This document shows, in pieces, positions 18,365-29,057 of a stretch of DNA of 35,309 nt (position 1 is the stretch's first letter; every line of letters starts with the position of its first letter). The notes under the pieces are model-generated. The model saw only the letters and a list, made by a program, of their open reading frames with translations, had not been told where the DNA came from and made no database searches. Made by a program: the position numbers and the translations under genes. Origin of the DNA: Nemertoderma westbladi (Eukaryota > Xenacoelomorpha > Nemertodermatida > Nemertodermatidae). The DNA lies in NCBI GenBank assembly GCA_032718475.1, contig JAUCBJ010000726.1, positions 1-35,309 on the forward strand, written 5' to 3'.

Positions 18365-19216
18365 TGTGGGGCGAGCCATCAGTCAGGGCGAGCCTTAGCG
18401 CACAATTATAATTAGTAAATAGGGCAAAATTTCATGTCCGTCTGTCTGTCTATCCGTCTGTAATGAAAAAATCATTCGTAAATAACTTTTGAAGATTTTA
18501 AACATTTACAACCAAATTTTGTATGGGCTGGGCATACTAGAGAAAAAGTTATGATATTGTTGAAAGTTATAGGCAATACCTCTCGAACTTTTGACTCCAG
18601 ATCAAATCGAACTTGTTTCGAACTTGCTCAAGTTCGCGTGCTGCGCGACGCCCCACTCACGTGTTTATTACCGTATTATTTTAATAAACAACAGCTCGCT
18701 ATTACAACGGGCTATGTAATAAAATGTAATACATACAAAATTCAATATAAACAAAACGTCATAAACACATTTATTTTACAACTTAAAGTTTAATACACGC
18801 ACCCAATGACCAACAAAATTAAGTACGTCATGTACACGTTCGTATCCGTCTGTCTGTATGTCTGCCTGTCCGTCTGTAATGAAAAATTCATTCGTAAATA
18901 ACTTTTAAAGATTTTAACCATTTTCAACCAAGTTAGGGGCAAATACCTCTCGAACTTTTGACTCCAGATCAAATCGAACTTGTTTCGAACTTGCTCAAGT
19001 TCGAAACAAGTTCGATTTGATCTGGAGTCAAAAGTTCGAGAGGTATTTGCCCCTAACTTGGTTGAAAATGGTTAAAATCTTTAAAAGTTATTTACGAATG
19101 AATTTTTCATTACAGACGGACAGGCAGACATACAGACAGACGGATATGAAATTTTGCCCTATTTACTAATTATAATTGTGCGCTATGGCTCGCTCTGACT
19201 GATGGCTCGCCCCACA
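18365..19216. mobile_element. Compound fold-back element, TIR TGTGGGGCGAGCC
   Basis: The left end TGTGGGGCGAGCCATCAG and the right end (its reverse complement, ending at 19216) are inverted repeats of about 80 bp with a few mismatches. Inside are two further partial copies of the same unit. One follows the left end in plus orientation (to about 18650) and one runs 18843-18994, also in plus orientation. The latter abuts a minus-orientation copy, 18995-19216, making a palindrome. About 180 bp of unrelated AT-rich DNA separates the two halves. No coding frame of note and no clear target duplication. It is best described as a non-autonomous DNA element that has duplicated head to head. Confidence 0.75.
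18843..19146. repeat. Near-perfect palindrome with 151-bp arms and a 2-base loop
   Basis: The arms 18843-18993 and 18996-19146 are reverse complements around a centre at 18994/18995 (CGAACTTG-CT-CAAGTTCG). I compared the two arms along their length and saw no mismatch or indel. Sub-motifs include runs of CTGTCTGT and GAACTTGTTTCGAAC. Long perfect palindromes are unstable in replication and cloning, so this one is either recent or an assembly artefact. Confidence 0.85.
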
Positions 19217-19508
19217 TTCTATAGATAATGATAGTAACGATGTTTTACAATGAAGCTGAACACGACGCTTGACAGTCCCACCTTGGCGTAGTGGTTTAAT
19301 CCGTTGTAATGAATTGAAAAAAAAAACCAAAAGTAAATCTTTTTCGGCCTAAGGCCAGGGATTGTGTGTGCCCTAAGGGGCACAAAGTCTGATAACTTAT
19401 TTCCAGTTCGGTCCCCCCAGAACTTCACCCATGTGAAGAATACCAGGATTTCACTTTTCGGTCGACTTTTTATTGGAATTTTATATATGAAGATTTTTAA
19501 TTTTTTTT
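19217..19508. other. Unassigned intron DNA
   Basis: A motif like a tRNA A box (TTGGCGTAGTGGTTTA) is near 19280 and a weak B-box-like GTTCGGTCC lies near 19407. The spacing of over 100 bases is too long for a standard SINE head. Short hairpins such as GTGCCC-TAAG-GGGCAC occur at about 19357-19372. Confidence 0.3.
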
Positions 19509-19706
19509 AATTTATCTTTATTTAAGTGTATTATAGCACTTTTTTCGGTCTTATAACCTGTACATATACTAATTCGTTTATTGTTTTGGTTAGATTCAGC
19601 CCTTCTGTAACCTGTGCTTTTGGTGAAAACCTGGTAATATTCACATGGGGGTAACTGCAAAGTGAAATATAACGGCAGAAAGTCTGGTATTATTCACATG
19701 GGCCCA
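19509..19706. repeat. Dispersed repeat family R1, copy 2
   Basis: This copy resembles 10499-10712 on the same strand and shares AATTTATC, TAACCTGTACA, ATTCAGCCCTT and GTAACTGCAAAGTGA in the same order with similar spacing. One copy lies between exons B and A and the other left of exon C. Confidence 0.65.
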
Positions 19707-20295
19707 GAACTTTACTCCCAAGAGGAAACTCCAGTACTCATTTAGCTACCACTATACAAGGCAGACGTTATCAGGCATATATGATAGTTACCAGATATGA
19801 ATGGTAACTACGTTTGTTTTTTGGTTACACAGCATGTCAGTGATGAAATGATATAACTAAATATTACTTTTACTGGAGGACTGAAAACTGAAAAAAAAAC
19901 ACAAAACAAAGCTGATACTGAAACATATTCACTTTTATTATAATTTGTTCAAAATTTTATAAATAATATATATTCTGCAATATTGAAGTCAGTAATAAAG
20001 AAGTCAGAATGTCGAGGTATTAATTAGGGGTCTATTAGATCTCTGTCTCTACTAACAGACAGATGTACAATCATCTTGGGTACAATGCTGTAAACCTAGG
20101 TACTGTACATAAAGGCAGGGGTAGTTTTGGAAGCGATTTCTTTCTTAAAAATTACCCCCTCAGAAACGTACAGAAGATAGTTTAGGATGCACTTCCCATA
20201 GATTACAAATCGAAGAAGGACGTTGGTACACTATCCCAAGGATGAGCAAGGCCATGGTATGCAACTTGGGGCGTATTGAATCAGAATTGTATATT
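19707..20295. other. Unassigned intron DNA
   Basis: AT-rich with no coding frame or repeat that I could relate to the rest of the window. Confidence 0.4.
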
Positions 20296-21080
20296 TCAAT
20301 TAATTAATAAGCCCACTCGCATCACGGATAACACCGCAACTTGTATCGATAACATCCTTACCAACGACATAAGTGTAGTAAAACGCTCGGGTATCATTGT
20401 TGGTAGTATATCCCTTATCTGGTAATGTATCACTTGCCTGTATTTGCCCAAAAAAATTTGCCGTTTAATAGAAGTAAATTTTTGAAACATCCATACATCT
20501 CAGTGCGTGATAAATCTAAAAAAAACTGTGCTCTATTCTGTGAGAAATTGCGTCGTATAAGTTCGTGGAACAATCTAACTTGTAAGCAAGATCCAAACGA
20601 TGTGCTTCAGAATTTCTTTGAAATTTATCAAAATTTATACAACGACACTTTTCCAATTAGGTTCATTTCCGTTGTGAAACCATGGATATCTGAAAACCTT
20701 TATACCTCCATAAGAAAGAAACATTCACTATAATATGCAAAATATATTAAAACAAAATCTACTGAAGCAAAGCAGGAATATTTATCGTTCAAAAATATAC
20801 TAACTAAAACAATTAGAATTGCGAAGCAACAACATTTATCTGCATTATTTATAAATATGAGCGAAACAATAGTAAAACATGGTCTGTTATAAAGGAAATT
20901 ATCAACACAAAAAGCAATTCTGTTTCCGGAAAATTTCTAATTGACAAGTACATGACGGATAACAAATCCAAGATTACAAATGGATTCTCTATATACTTTA
21001 GTTCAGTAGCTAGTAAACTTGCTGATAAAATCACGCCACCATCTGGATCCGTCAAAGACTCACTCAATCATCCTTGAACT
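20296..21080 (+). mobile_element. LINE fragment: end of AP endonuclease and linker, plus strand
   Basis: The first frame, from about 20305, gives ITDNTATCIDNILTND, the C-terminal part of a LINE apurinic-type endonuclease. After a frameshift near 20420 the HLPVFAQKN motif follows (the conserved DHLP with the Asp no longer readable), then NRSKFL and a linker with ISENLYTSIRKK. A stop at 20731 and further breaks follow, with the same protein resuming to about 21080. No RT domain is present. It is a truncated, decayed copy of a different LINE from the two copies at 14 and 17 kb, and its 3' end is close to the insertion point of BEL element B. Confidence 0.8.
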
Positions 21081-21265
21081 AATACTCACCTCTTGACAAA
21101 GGCGACGTGGAAGCTCTCGTGCTTGGCCTGAGCCGGTTGAAAGCGATCAGTTCAGAATGTGTTGACCCTGTTATAGCGAGAAATTGTTTTCACCTGATAA
21201 ACGAACCTAAACAACTCATATTATCAACCAGTCTCTTTCTCTCGGGATCTTCCCAGAACAATGGA
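21081..21265. other. Remnant between the LINE fragment and BEL element B
   Basis: Probably further decayed LINE sequence; short frames continue weakly. The element B LTR begins at 21266 after the flank ATGGA. Confidence 0.3.
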
Positions 21266-21903
21266 TGTTAACGGTAGAACGTTTGTGACCATGTAACACC
21301 AAAATTATTTGACATATTTTCCCGAGATTAGAAGACATGCATGAATTGCCCCTTGGCACATGTTATTTCAGATGCGTTTTTTATTTATTATTATTCGATA
21401 TGTAAACATGAAGCACATGTAGACTCAGCATGCATAATATGTCAATCACGACCTGTCATTTGTAATGCTGCTTACTGTACAACATTTTTAGTCTACCTTA
21501 GGACAGGAATCATTATCTCTATGCACGATTAATTTAGCCAGTTTCTTACTGTAGTTATTGAGAGTTATAAGTTTGATGTGAATCCTCAATCATTTTCTGT
21601 TCCTTACTTTTCACCCAGTGTATGAAATCCTATTGGATATAACTTTCTGTGATAGGCACATGAAACATATTATAATAAAATATAGTAGTATAAAATATCG
21701 TAGCTTTTTTATATGATATTATTATCAATTAGGTAGCATTATGATATACATTAGGAGTGTAATGAGAGTGCGATTGTCAATTATTATTATAAAATATTAA
21801 ACTATGTCTTATTATCATCAACTCATTCATTTTATATTTCTTAATATCCGTCATCATATTACGAACCCAAAAACATTTACAAACTTAGACCGAGGCGTCA
21901 ACA
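21266..21903 (+). repeat. 5' LTR of element B
   Basis: This copy is identical to the second LTR except for one base that I saw (T versus G in TTTTTTATATGATA near 21713). The TGTT...AACA ends form the short inverted repeat typical of LTRs. No indel is present, since both copies are 638 bases with a constant offset of 4736. Confidence 0.9.
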
Positions 21904-21935
21904 CATTTATTGGTCCTTCGAACCGGATACATCAA
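21904..21935 (+). other. Primer-binding-site segment of element B
   Basis: After the AACA end of the LTR comes CACATTTATTGGTCCTTCGA ACCGGATACA. The TTGGTCCTTCGA(A/G)CCGGAT block is found at this place in many BEL/Pao elements, and the same block follows the second LTR. Which tRNA it pairs with is not determined. Confidence 0.6.
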
Positions 21936-21998
21936 CCCACTAACTACGATGACTCTGTGGGATTTGTTCCCAAATAATCACTGAAACACCCTTTCAAG

Positions 21999-22070
21999 AT
22001 GAGTGAACCTGGCGGTATCAGCCGGCGAGTTGCCCTGCGACGAACCTCTCAAAGACGGATCTCAACGTAA
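21999..22070 (+). pseudogene. Residual gag start of element B
   Basis: An ATG in good context (TCAAGATGAG) opens a 23-codon frame, MSEPGGISRRVALRRTSQRR and so on, which resembles the basic start of a BEL Gag. It is closed by TAA right where the protease-linked frame begins. In another frame, sequence just before the protease region reads plausibly as the end of gag. The intervening gag is deleted. The same junction is present in internal 2. Confidence 0.5.
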
Positions 22071-22079
22071 GTTGTAATA

Positions 22080-23392
22080 CTACAACAAATAACGAAACAT
22101 CTGTGTTTTTACCTACTGTGCCTATTAAGATTATTTCTCCTAACGGTGAAACTCTTAATACTCATGCCCTTCTTGATGCATGCAGTGAGACCTCCTTCAT
22201 ACGTAAGGATATCGCTGATGCACTCAATTTAGATGGGGAATTTTAATGTATAAAATTAAACGGCCTGATTGGAAAAAGTGGAGACCAAAAACGAAAGCGT
22301 GTTTACTTTTCCATATCAGGGCATCATCCATATAACACAATTTTCTATGTTGATGAAGCATACGTGCTTCCTTCAATGAATGCACCATCCCGATCATTCG
22401 CCTTTGATAGCAATGATAGTCAATTTGATTATTTGCAGGGCCTTGATTTATCCTGCAATGAACGACCAGATGTAGCAGTAGTTATTGGGGCCAATGTACC
22501 TGATGCTCTGAATACTGCTGAAAGACGTGTGGGTGCATCAGGACAACCCCAAGCGCACTGTTCGGCACTGGGCTGGTATCTTTTAGGAAGATCTCAAACT
22601 ACCACGTCTAAAAATGACGAATTGGTTGTTTATACGACCACTGTTTCTGAAACAGATAGACTTGACAAACGTCTCGAGATGTTTTGGCGTACTGATGCAT
22701 TTGGTACTACTCATGATTCTTGTGCTTCTCGATCAGTCGAAGACACAAGAGCCTTACAAATCATTGAACGAACGATCAAGTTCGTTGATGGACGTTATGA
22801 GATGGGGTTGCCCTGGAAACGTGATGCACCACGTCTTCCAGACAACACCCCCATGGCTACTCATAGACTTTTATCCCTTGAGAAGGATTTAGATAAAGAT
22901 CATGATTTAGCTAAACGCTATACTGAAATAATAGATGGATACGAATCCAAAGGGTTTGCACGTAAGCTAACAAAAGAGGAGTCACTGATTCCATCTAAAG
23001 TAACTTGGTATTTACCCCACCATGGGGTAACCCAACCAAACAAGCCTGGAAAACTTAGAGTAGTTTTCGATGCCGCTGCAAAGTACAGTGGCACATCGTT
23101 AAATGATCAGTTATTGACCGGACCTGACTTATTGAATAGCCTTATCGGAATTTTGTTGAGATTTCGTCAACATTTAGTTGCTATTATTGGTGATATAGAG
23201 GCTATGTATCACCAAGTGGGCGTTCAAGAGAGTGACCGACCCGCTTTGCGGTTTCTATGGCGAGGAGACAATAGAGTCGACCCGCCAAATGTTTATGAGA
23301 TGACTCGCCATATCTTTGGCGCTGTTTCCTCTCAAAACATGTGCAATCACGGGATTGCGACGTGCTGCTACCGATCAAGCTTCTTCATTTGA
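22080..23392 (+). pseudogene. Element B pol part 1: protease and start of RT (stop and frameshift)
   Basis: The frame begins near 22080, with the DUF1758-type protease motif ALLDACSETSFIRKD in its first part. A stop TAA at 22244-22246 interrupts it; internal 2 has a sense codon there. The frame continues to 23392 through GWYLLGR and the RT N-terminal half (KLRVVFDAAAKYSGTSLNDQ). It then breaks at about 23354, where one extra base shifts the frame after CNHG. The following RT half is in the frame of the next entry. Confidence 0.88.
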
Positions 23393-25631
23393 TGCACTAA
23401 CTGTAGCTACGGTTATACGAGACTTTTATTCGGATGATTTACTGACTTCTGTGACTTCGACCACCGTAGCAATTAAATTGTTAAGCCAACTTATTGCTAT
23501 GCTGAACAACAGGGGATTTCGCCTTACTAAATTCGTGAGTAATTCACGTGAAGTTCTTACTTCGATACCTTCTACCGAACTCACACGATCCATTGTTAAT
23601 TTAGATTGCGATGGACTCCCCACGCAACGTGCTCTTGGTGTTCAGTGGGATGCGAATGAAGATGTTATTTCATTCACAACTGTCGCATCGAGTAAAGACA
23701 GTTCCCATTTCACTAAAAGAAAAATACTTTCGATAACTAGCTCAATTTTTGATCCATTGGGATTGTTAACACCGTTCATATTACCAGCTAAATTAGTCAT
23801 ACAAGAGTTGTGGCGGATAGGAGTTGGATGGGACGATCTCATACCAACAGAGCTACTGAGTGTGTGGTTAAGGTGGTTAAACGATCTTACCTACGTAGAA
23901 AATATTAAACTCCCTCGGGTTTATTTTCCTTCTCAACAATACATTGCGTCACTCCAACTTCATATATTTTGTGATGCATCTGACGTTGCTTTTGGAGTTG
24001 CTGGATATCTCAGAGCTGTTGATAGAAATGGGCAAGTTAAATGCTGCCTCATTATGGGAAAATCTCGTCTAGCCCCCTTGCGCACTATATCAGTCCCTCG
24101 CAAGGAACTCCAAGCCTGTGTAATGGGCATTAGAGTCGCGAATTTAATCCAATCAGAGATCGAATTACCAATTTCTCAGCGTTTCTATTGGACTGATTCT
24201 AAAACGGCATTACAGTACATTGGAAGTGAATCTCGCAGATTCACACCATTCGTAGCAAACCGCGTAGCAGAGATACATGACCACAGTGACGTATCTCAAT
24301 GGCATCACATATCTAGTTCACAAAATCCAGCGGATGATCCGACACGAGGTTTATCGCTTTCATCGGCAACCATGTCAGATCACTGGTTTCAAGGGCCAGA
24401 TTTCCTGTGGGAACCTGAGGCAAGCTGGCCCTCACAAAGCAGTTCAGAGCCCGTTCATAACGAAGACTGTGAACTTAAGAAATCTGTAGTTATTGCTGCT
24501 ACAATAGTAGAAAGTAACCCAACAACACTTATTGACTTTAGTCGATTCTCCAATTGGAATCGATTATGTGGGTGCATAGCCAGATGTTTAGGATGGGTTC
24601 GGTGCTTCCGGCAGCGCAAGGAACATCCGACGCTGCCACTAGGGGTGGCTGACCCATCAGCCACCGAATTGGATCAGGCGGGAATGTTAACCATTCGCTT
24701 GCAGCAAGAGAAGACATGGTCTGCAGAAATTAGTGCATTAAACGCAGGCCGACCTCTACAAAGAGATAGTCCACTTGTGCCACTCAACCCATTTATTGAC
24801 AAAGCGGGTATTCTGAGAGTGGGTGGACGACTGGGCAATTCAGATCTACCAATTGCTACTAAACACCCAGCAATACTGAGTCATAATGATGCTCTCTCGA
24901 AGATCATGATCTGGTCAACCCATAGCAAATTAGCCCACCAAGGACCACATCATGTATTGGCGTCATTAAGGGAAAACGTCTGGATCACCAGAGGTAAAGC
25001 CGCAGTTCGTTCTGTTATTGACAAGTGTGTAGTGTGCCGTAGAAGCAACGCAAGGGCTGCACCTCCGTATATGGCAGACCTACCCTCTTGTCGATTGGCA
25101 GTACTGAAACCGGCCTTTTTTGAGACAGGTCTAGATTATCTCGGACCTATAGCAGTTAAGAGAGGAAGATGCAGAGAAAAACGTTGGGTATGTTTATTTA
25201 CCTGTTTGACAACTCGCGCGGTTCATTTAGAAGTTGCCTATAATCTAAATGCAGATGCCTTTATTATGGCACTTCGTCGTTTCATATCTCGAAGGGGATA
25301 TCCATCTGTTATTCATTCTGATAACGGAACCAACTTTATTGCCGCCAAAAGAGAGCTGCGGGAAGCCCTCAATGCCATCGATCACGGCGCAATACGTGGC
25401 ACCCTGGCGCACCTCAATATCTCATGGACTAGAATCCCACCACTTTCGCCACACTTTGGAGGTTCATGGGAACGCTTGGTGCGCACAGTGAAACAATCTT
25501 TACGTGCCACGATCATGAAACAGTGTGTCCATGATGATACACTCTATACCGTGTTGACAGAAATCGAAGCCATTCTCAACTCGCCGAGTCACTTTGTCGC
25601 CGAGTCACTTCCTTATTGGACAAAGTTATGA
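23316..25631 (+). pseudogene. Element B pol part 2: RT, RNase H, integrase
   Basis: The 771-codon frame carries the RT catalytic FYSDDLL (usual YVDD), the Pao-typical FDPLGLLTPFILPAKLVIQE, RNase H residues in FCDASDVAFG, PRKELQACVMGI and TDSKTALQYI, the integrase zinc finger (H-H-C-C: HSKLAHQG... CVVCRR) and the integrase core D-D-E (LDYLGP, HSDNGTNF, GGSWERLV). After LNSPSH a short tandem duplication of a CCGAGTCACTT block at about 25583-25612 disrupts the frame, and the frame ends at 25631. Most of the enzymatic core is intact, consistent with a recent insertion. Confidence 0.92.
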
Positions 25632-25989
25632 GAATGCATCACCCGGTGAATTCAACGATGGTGATATGTTGCTACGTAAGCGTTGGCGCCAATGCCACCT
25701 GCTTACCGACCACTTTTGGAACCGTTTCCAAAAGGAATACCTACCCACATTAACAGTGAGAGCTATTTGGAATAGGGAACGTCGTAATCTTGCTATCGGC
25801 GATCTCGTTCTGGTAGTTGACGGGCACTTACCGAGAGGACACTGGCCATTAGCCAGAGTCGTACGAGCTCTACCTGGAAAGGATGGCAGAGTACGCACGG
25901 TTGAAATCCGTACTGCTGCTTCCAAATCGTTGATACGTCCTACCGTTAAGCTGTGCCTTTTAGAAAGGGCCCAAAATGGCTCTGGTTGA
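25594..25989 (+). pseudogene. Element B pol part 3: DUF5641 C-terminal domain of integrase
   Basis: A second frame overlapping the end of part 2 encodes SPSHFLIGQSYENASPG and then WRQCHLLTDHFWNRFQKEYL, GDLVLVVDGHLPRGHWPLA and RVVRALPGKDGRVRTVEIRT. These are the features of DUF5641 from BEL/Pao integrases. The break between part 2 and this frame lies around 25590-25630. Confidence 0.88.
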
Positions 25990-26001
25990 GAGGGGTGGCT
26001 A

Positions 26002-26639
26002 TGTTAACGGTAGAACGTTTGTGACCATGTAACACCAAAATTATTTGACATATTTTCCCGAGATTAGAAGACATGCATGAATTGCCCCTTGGCACATGTT
26101 ATTTCAGATGCGTTTTTTATTTATTATTATTCGATATGTAAACATGAAGCACATGTAGACTCAGCATGCATAATATGTCAATCACGACCTGTCATTTGTA
26201 ATGCTGCTTACTGTACAACATTTTTAGTCTACCTTAGGACAGGAATCATTATCTCTATGCACGATTAATTTAGCCAGTTTCTTACTGTAGTTATTGAGAG
26301 TTATAAGTTTGATGTGAATCCTCAATCATTTTCTGTTCCTTACTTTTCACCCAGTGTATGAAATCCTATTGGATATAACTTTCTGTGATAGGCACATGAA
26401 ACATATTATAATAAAATATAGTAGTATAAAATATCGTAGCTTTTTTATAGGATATTATTATCAATTAGGTAGCATTATGATATACATTAGGAGTGTAATG
26501 AGAGTGCGATTGTCAATTATTATTATAAAATATTAAACTATGTCTTATTATCATCAACTCATTCATTTTATATTTCTTAATATCCGTCATCATATTACGA
26601 ACCCAAAAACATTTACAAACTTAGACCGAGGCGTCAACA
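26002..26639 (+). repeat. Second LTR of element B
   Basis: It follows a purine-rich tract (GGTTGAGAGGGGTGGCTA) that is the probable polypurine tract, and is followed by the same primer-site segment as the first LTR. So it acts both as the 3' LTR of internal 1 and the 5' LTR of internal 2. Confidence 0.9.
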
Positions 26640-26815
26640 CATTTATTGGTCCTTCGAACCGGATACATCAACCCACTAACTACGATGACTCTGTGGGATT
26701 TGTTCCCAAATAATCACTGAAACACCCTTTCAAGATGAGTGAACCTGGCGGTATCAGCCGGCGAGTTGCCCTGCGACGAACCTCTCAAAGACGGATCTCA
26801 ACGTAAGTTGTAATA

Positions 26816-27915
26816 CTACAACAAATAACGAAACATCTGTGTTTTTACCTACTGTGCCTATTAAGATTATTTCTCCTAACGGTGAAACTCTTAATACTCA
26901 TGCCCTTCTTGATGCATGCAGTGAGACCTCCTTCATACGTAAGGATATCGCTGATGCACTCAATTTAGATGGGGAAATTAAATGTATAAAATTAAACGGC
27001 CTGATTGGAAAAAGTGGAGACCAAAAACGAAAGCGTGTTTACTTTTCCATATCAGGGCATCATCCATATAACACAATTTTCTATGTTGATGAAGCATACG
27101 TGCTTCCTTCAATGAATGCACCATCCCGATCATTCGCCTTTGATAGCAATGATAGTCAATTTGATTATTTGCAGGGCCTTGATTTATCCTGCAATGAACG
27201 ACCAGATGTAGCAGTAGTTATTGGGGCCAATGTACCTGATGCTCTGAATACTGCTGAAAGACGTGTGGGTGCATCAGGACAACCCCAAGCGCACTGTTCG
27301 GCACTGGGCTGGTATCTTTTAGGAAGATCTCAAACTACCACGTCTAAAAATGACGAATTGGTTGTTTATACGACCACTGTCTCTGAAACAGATAGACTTG
27401 ACAAACGTCTCGAGATGTTTTGGCGTACTGATGCATTTGGTACTACTCATGATTCTTGTGCTTCTCGATCAGTCGAAGACACAAGAGCCTTACAAATCAT
27501 TGAACGAACGATCAAGTTCGTTGATGGACGTTATGAGATGGGGTTGCCCTGGAAACGTGATGCACCACGTCTTCCAGACAACACCCCCATGGCTACTCAT
27601 AGACTTTTATCCCTTGAGAAGAAATTAGATAAAGATCATGATTTAGCTAAACGCTATACTGAAATAATAGATGGATACGAATCCAAAGGGTTTGCACGTA
27701 AGCTAACAAAAGAGGAGTCACTGATTCCATCTAAAGTAACTTGGTATTTACCCCACCATGGGGTAACCCAACCAAACAAGCCTGGAAAACTTAGAGTAGT
27801 TTTCGATGCCGCTGCAAAGTACAGTGGCACATCGTTAAATGATCAGTTATTGACCGGACCTGACTTATTGAATAGCCTTATCGGAATAACCAATTTTCAT
27901 GTTCATCAATTATAA
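26816..27915 (+). pseudogene. Element B internal 2: protease and N-terminal RT, truncated
   Basis: This is the same protein as the first half of internal 1, with a handful of base differences and without the stop at the position equivalent to 22244. It is open from about 26816 to 27915. The homology ends after SLIGI at 27886; the last residues TNFHVHQL come from the adjoining DNA. It has no catalytic YSDD, RNase H or integrase. Confidence 0.88.
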
Positions 27916-28166
27916 CTGTAAGACAGTTACACTGGTGCTGCACGAAGGCCCCAAGCAAATTCAACTTGGAAAATTTCTAAACTTTTGACAGACTATTTGT
28001 GTACCAAGTTTGGTTACATTTCATCGAGGATTGATCGAGTTATTAACGTTCAAAATTGAACACCGCAAAAAAAGCGACAGAACGACAGGTTGATTAATGG
28101 TACCCCATTAATCTACGCTAAGGCTTAGCTACGCTAAGGCTCACTCACTTCGTGGCTCGCCCCACA
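27887..28166 (-). mobile_element. Fragment of a TGTGGGGCGAGCC-ended DNA element
   Basis: Read on the minus strand it begins TGTGGGGCGAGCCACGAA at 28166, the same terminus as the fold-back element at 18365. The interior, for example AATAACTCGATCAATCCTCG and ACCAAACTTGG, resembles the equivalent interior of that element loosely. Its left end coincides with the truncation of BEL internal 2, so it or its insertion is probably tied to the deletion. Confidence 0.55.
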
Positions 28167-28859
28167 GAGGCAATATATAAGCTTGCTTGTCTTCGGCGTA
28201 TTTTAGAATTGCAACAAGAGACCATAACTAAAAACATGTTGGTAAACAAATAGTCATTCTCATTTATGTGCGTTAATTATTCATGATATTAATAAATAAT
28301 AATAAAATAAAAAAAACGTATTATAATGAATTGAATATTGAATATATTGAATATAGAATACCACTTCCTTCTCGAATGCCCGATATACAGTAGTATACTT
28401 TCCTGTTTTTGTACAATGCGTTCTCACTGTGCTCCATAATAGAGACAGGACGGGGGAGGGGGGGACTGGACGCCCGCCTCAATGTTAAATTCTCAATTTA
28501 GGGAAAGGAGAAGGTTACAGTGGCACGTTATTTTAACCAAAACAATAAACAAAACACATTAGAACAGGTTACAGTTTTATTTTTGAGAGTAATCAGCTGT
28601 TATTTGCGTCGAATTTCCCTTGGATCCCCCCCCCCTATCTGCCATAATATTAGGCCAAAATGAACACGCACTCAAGATGTAGTTTATACACTAAAAATAA
28701 TATGCCTGATATAAACTAGTTCAATGTTTCTGGTGAAGGGTTTATTATTATAGTATCATCTGGTACAATGGCCTTAAAATAAATATAATAGAAGTGCCCC
28801 GCCCCTCCCTCGATAAAATAGCCATATTCTTTGGATGGTATATTGTATCTGTTGTACGG
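28167..28859. other. Unassigned DNA downstream of the GT31 gene
   Basis: AT-rich with a C10 run at 28626-28635 and a G-rich block near 28450. No repeat match was seen. The 3' UTR of the minus-strand glycosyltransferase gene may extend into the right part. Confidence 0.35.
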
Positions 28860-28865
28860 TTTATT
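28860..28865 (-). terminator. Poly(A) signal candidate of the GT31 gene
   Basis: AATAAA on the minus strand (TTTATT on plus) is 192 bases past the stop codon of the glycosyltransferase. A second one lies at 28746-28741. Support is motif and distance only. Confidence 0.4.
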
Positions 28866-29057
28866 GACGTTTTTGGTGTGTACCAGATTTTAGATGTATT
28901 ACCAGGGAGGTAATGGGAATGGTGAGACAACGGGAATTCATAAGGCATGTAGCATTCATGAAGCACATCGAAACTTGTGCCAATAAAAACAAAAGCAGTT
29001 AACAAAACAGAATGAATGTATAAATAAATGAGTTTACATGAAGAAATGCGAGCAGTT

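Larger units (their letters stand above)
21266..27886 (+). mobile_element. BEL/Pao LTR retrotransposon, element B: LTR-internal-LTR-truncated internal
   Basis: The first LTR is 21266-21903, internal 1 is 21904-26001, the second LTR is 26002-26639, and internal 2 is 26640 to about 27886. LTRs start TGTTAACGG and end AACA, both 638 bp. The internal region starts with the BEL-like primer-site segment TTGGTCCTTCGAACCGG. The encoded order protease, RT, RNase H, integrase and DUF5641 is that of BEL/Pao. Almost all of gag is missing in both internal copies. Internal 2 stops abruptly at 27886 within RT. No third LTR is present, so the unit is a partial tandem duplication or a recombination product. 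It lies in the large EFL1 intron in antisense orientation to the gene. Confidence 0.92.

Noticed and set aside
19262-19430. SINE-like A and B box motifs
   Set aside because: The A- and B-box-like motifs are over 100 bases apart and no tRNA arms fold between them.
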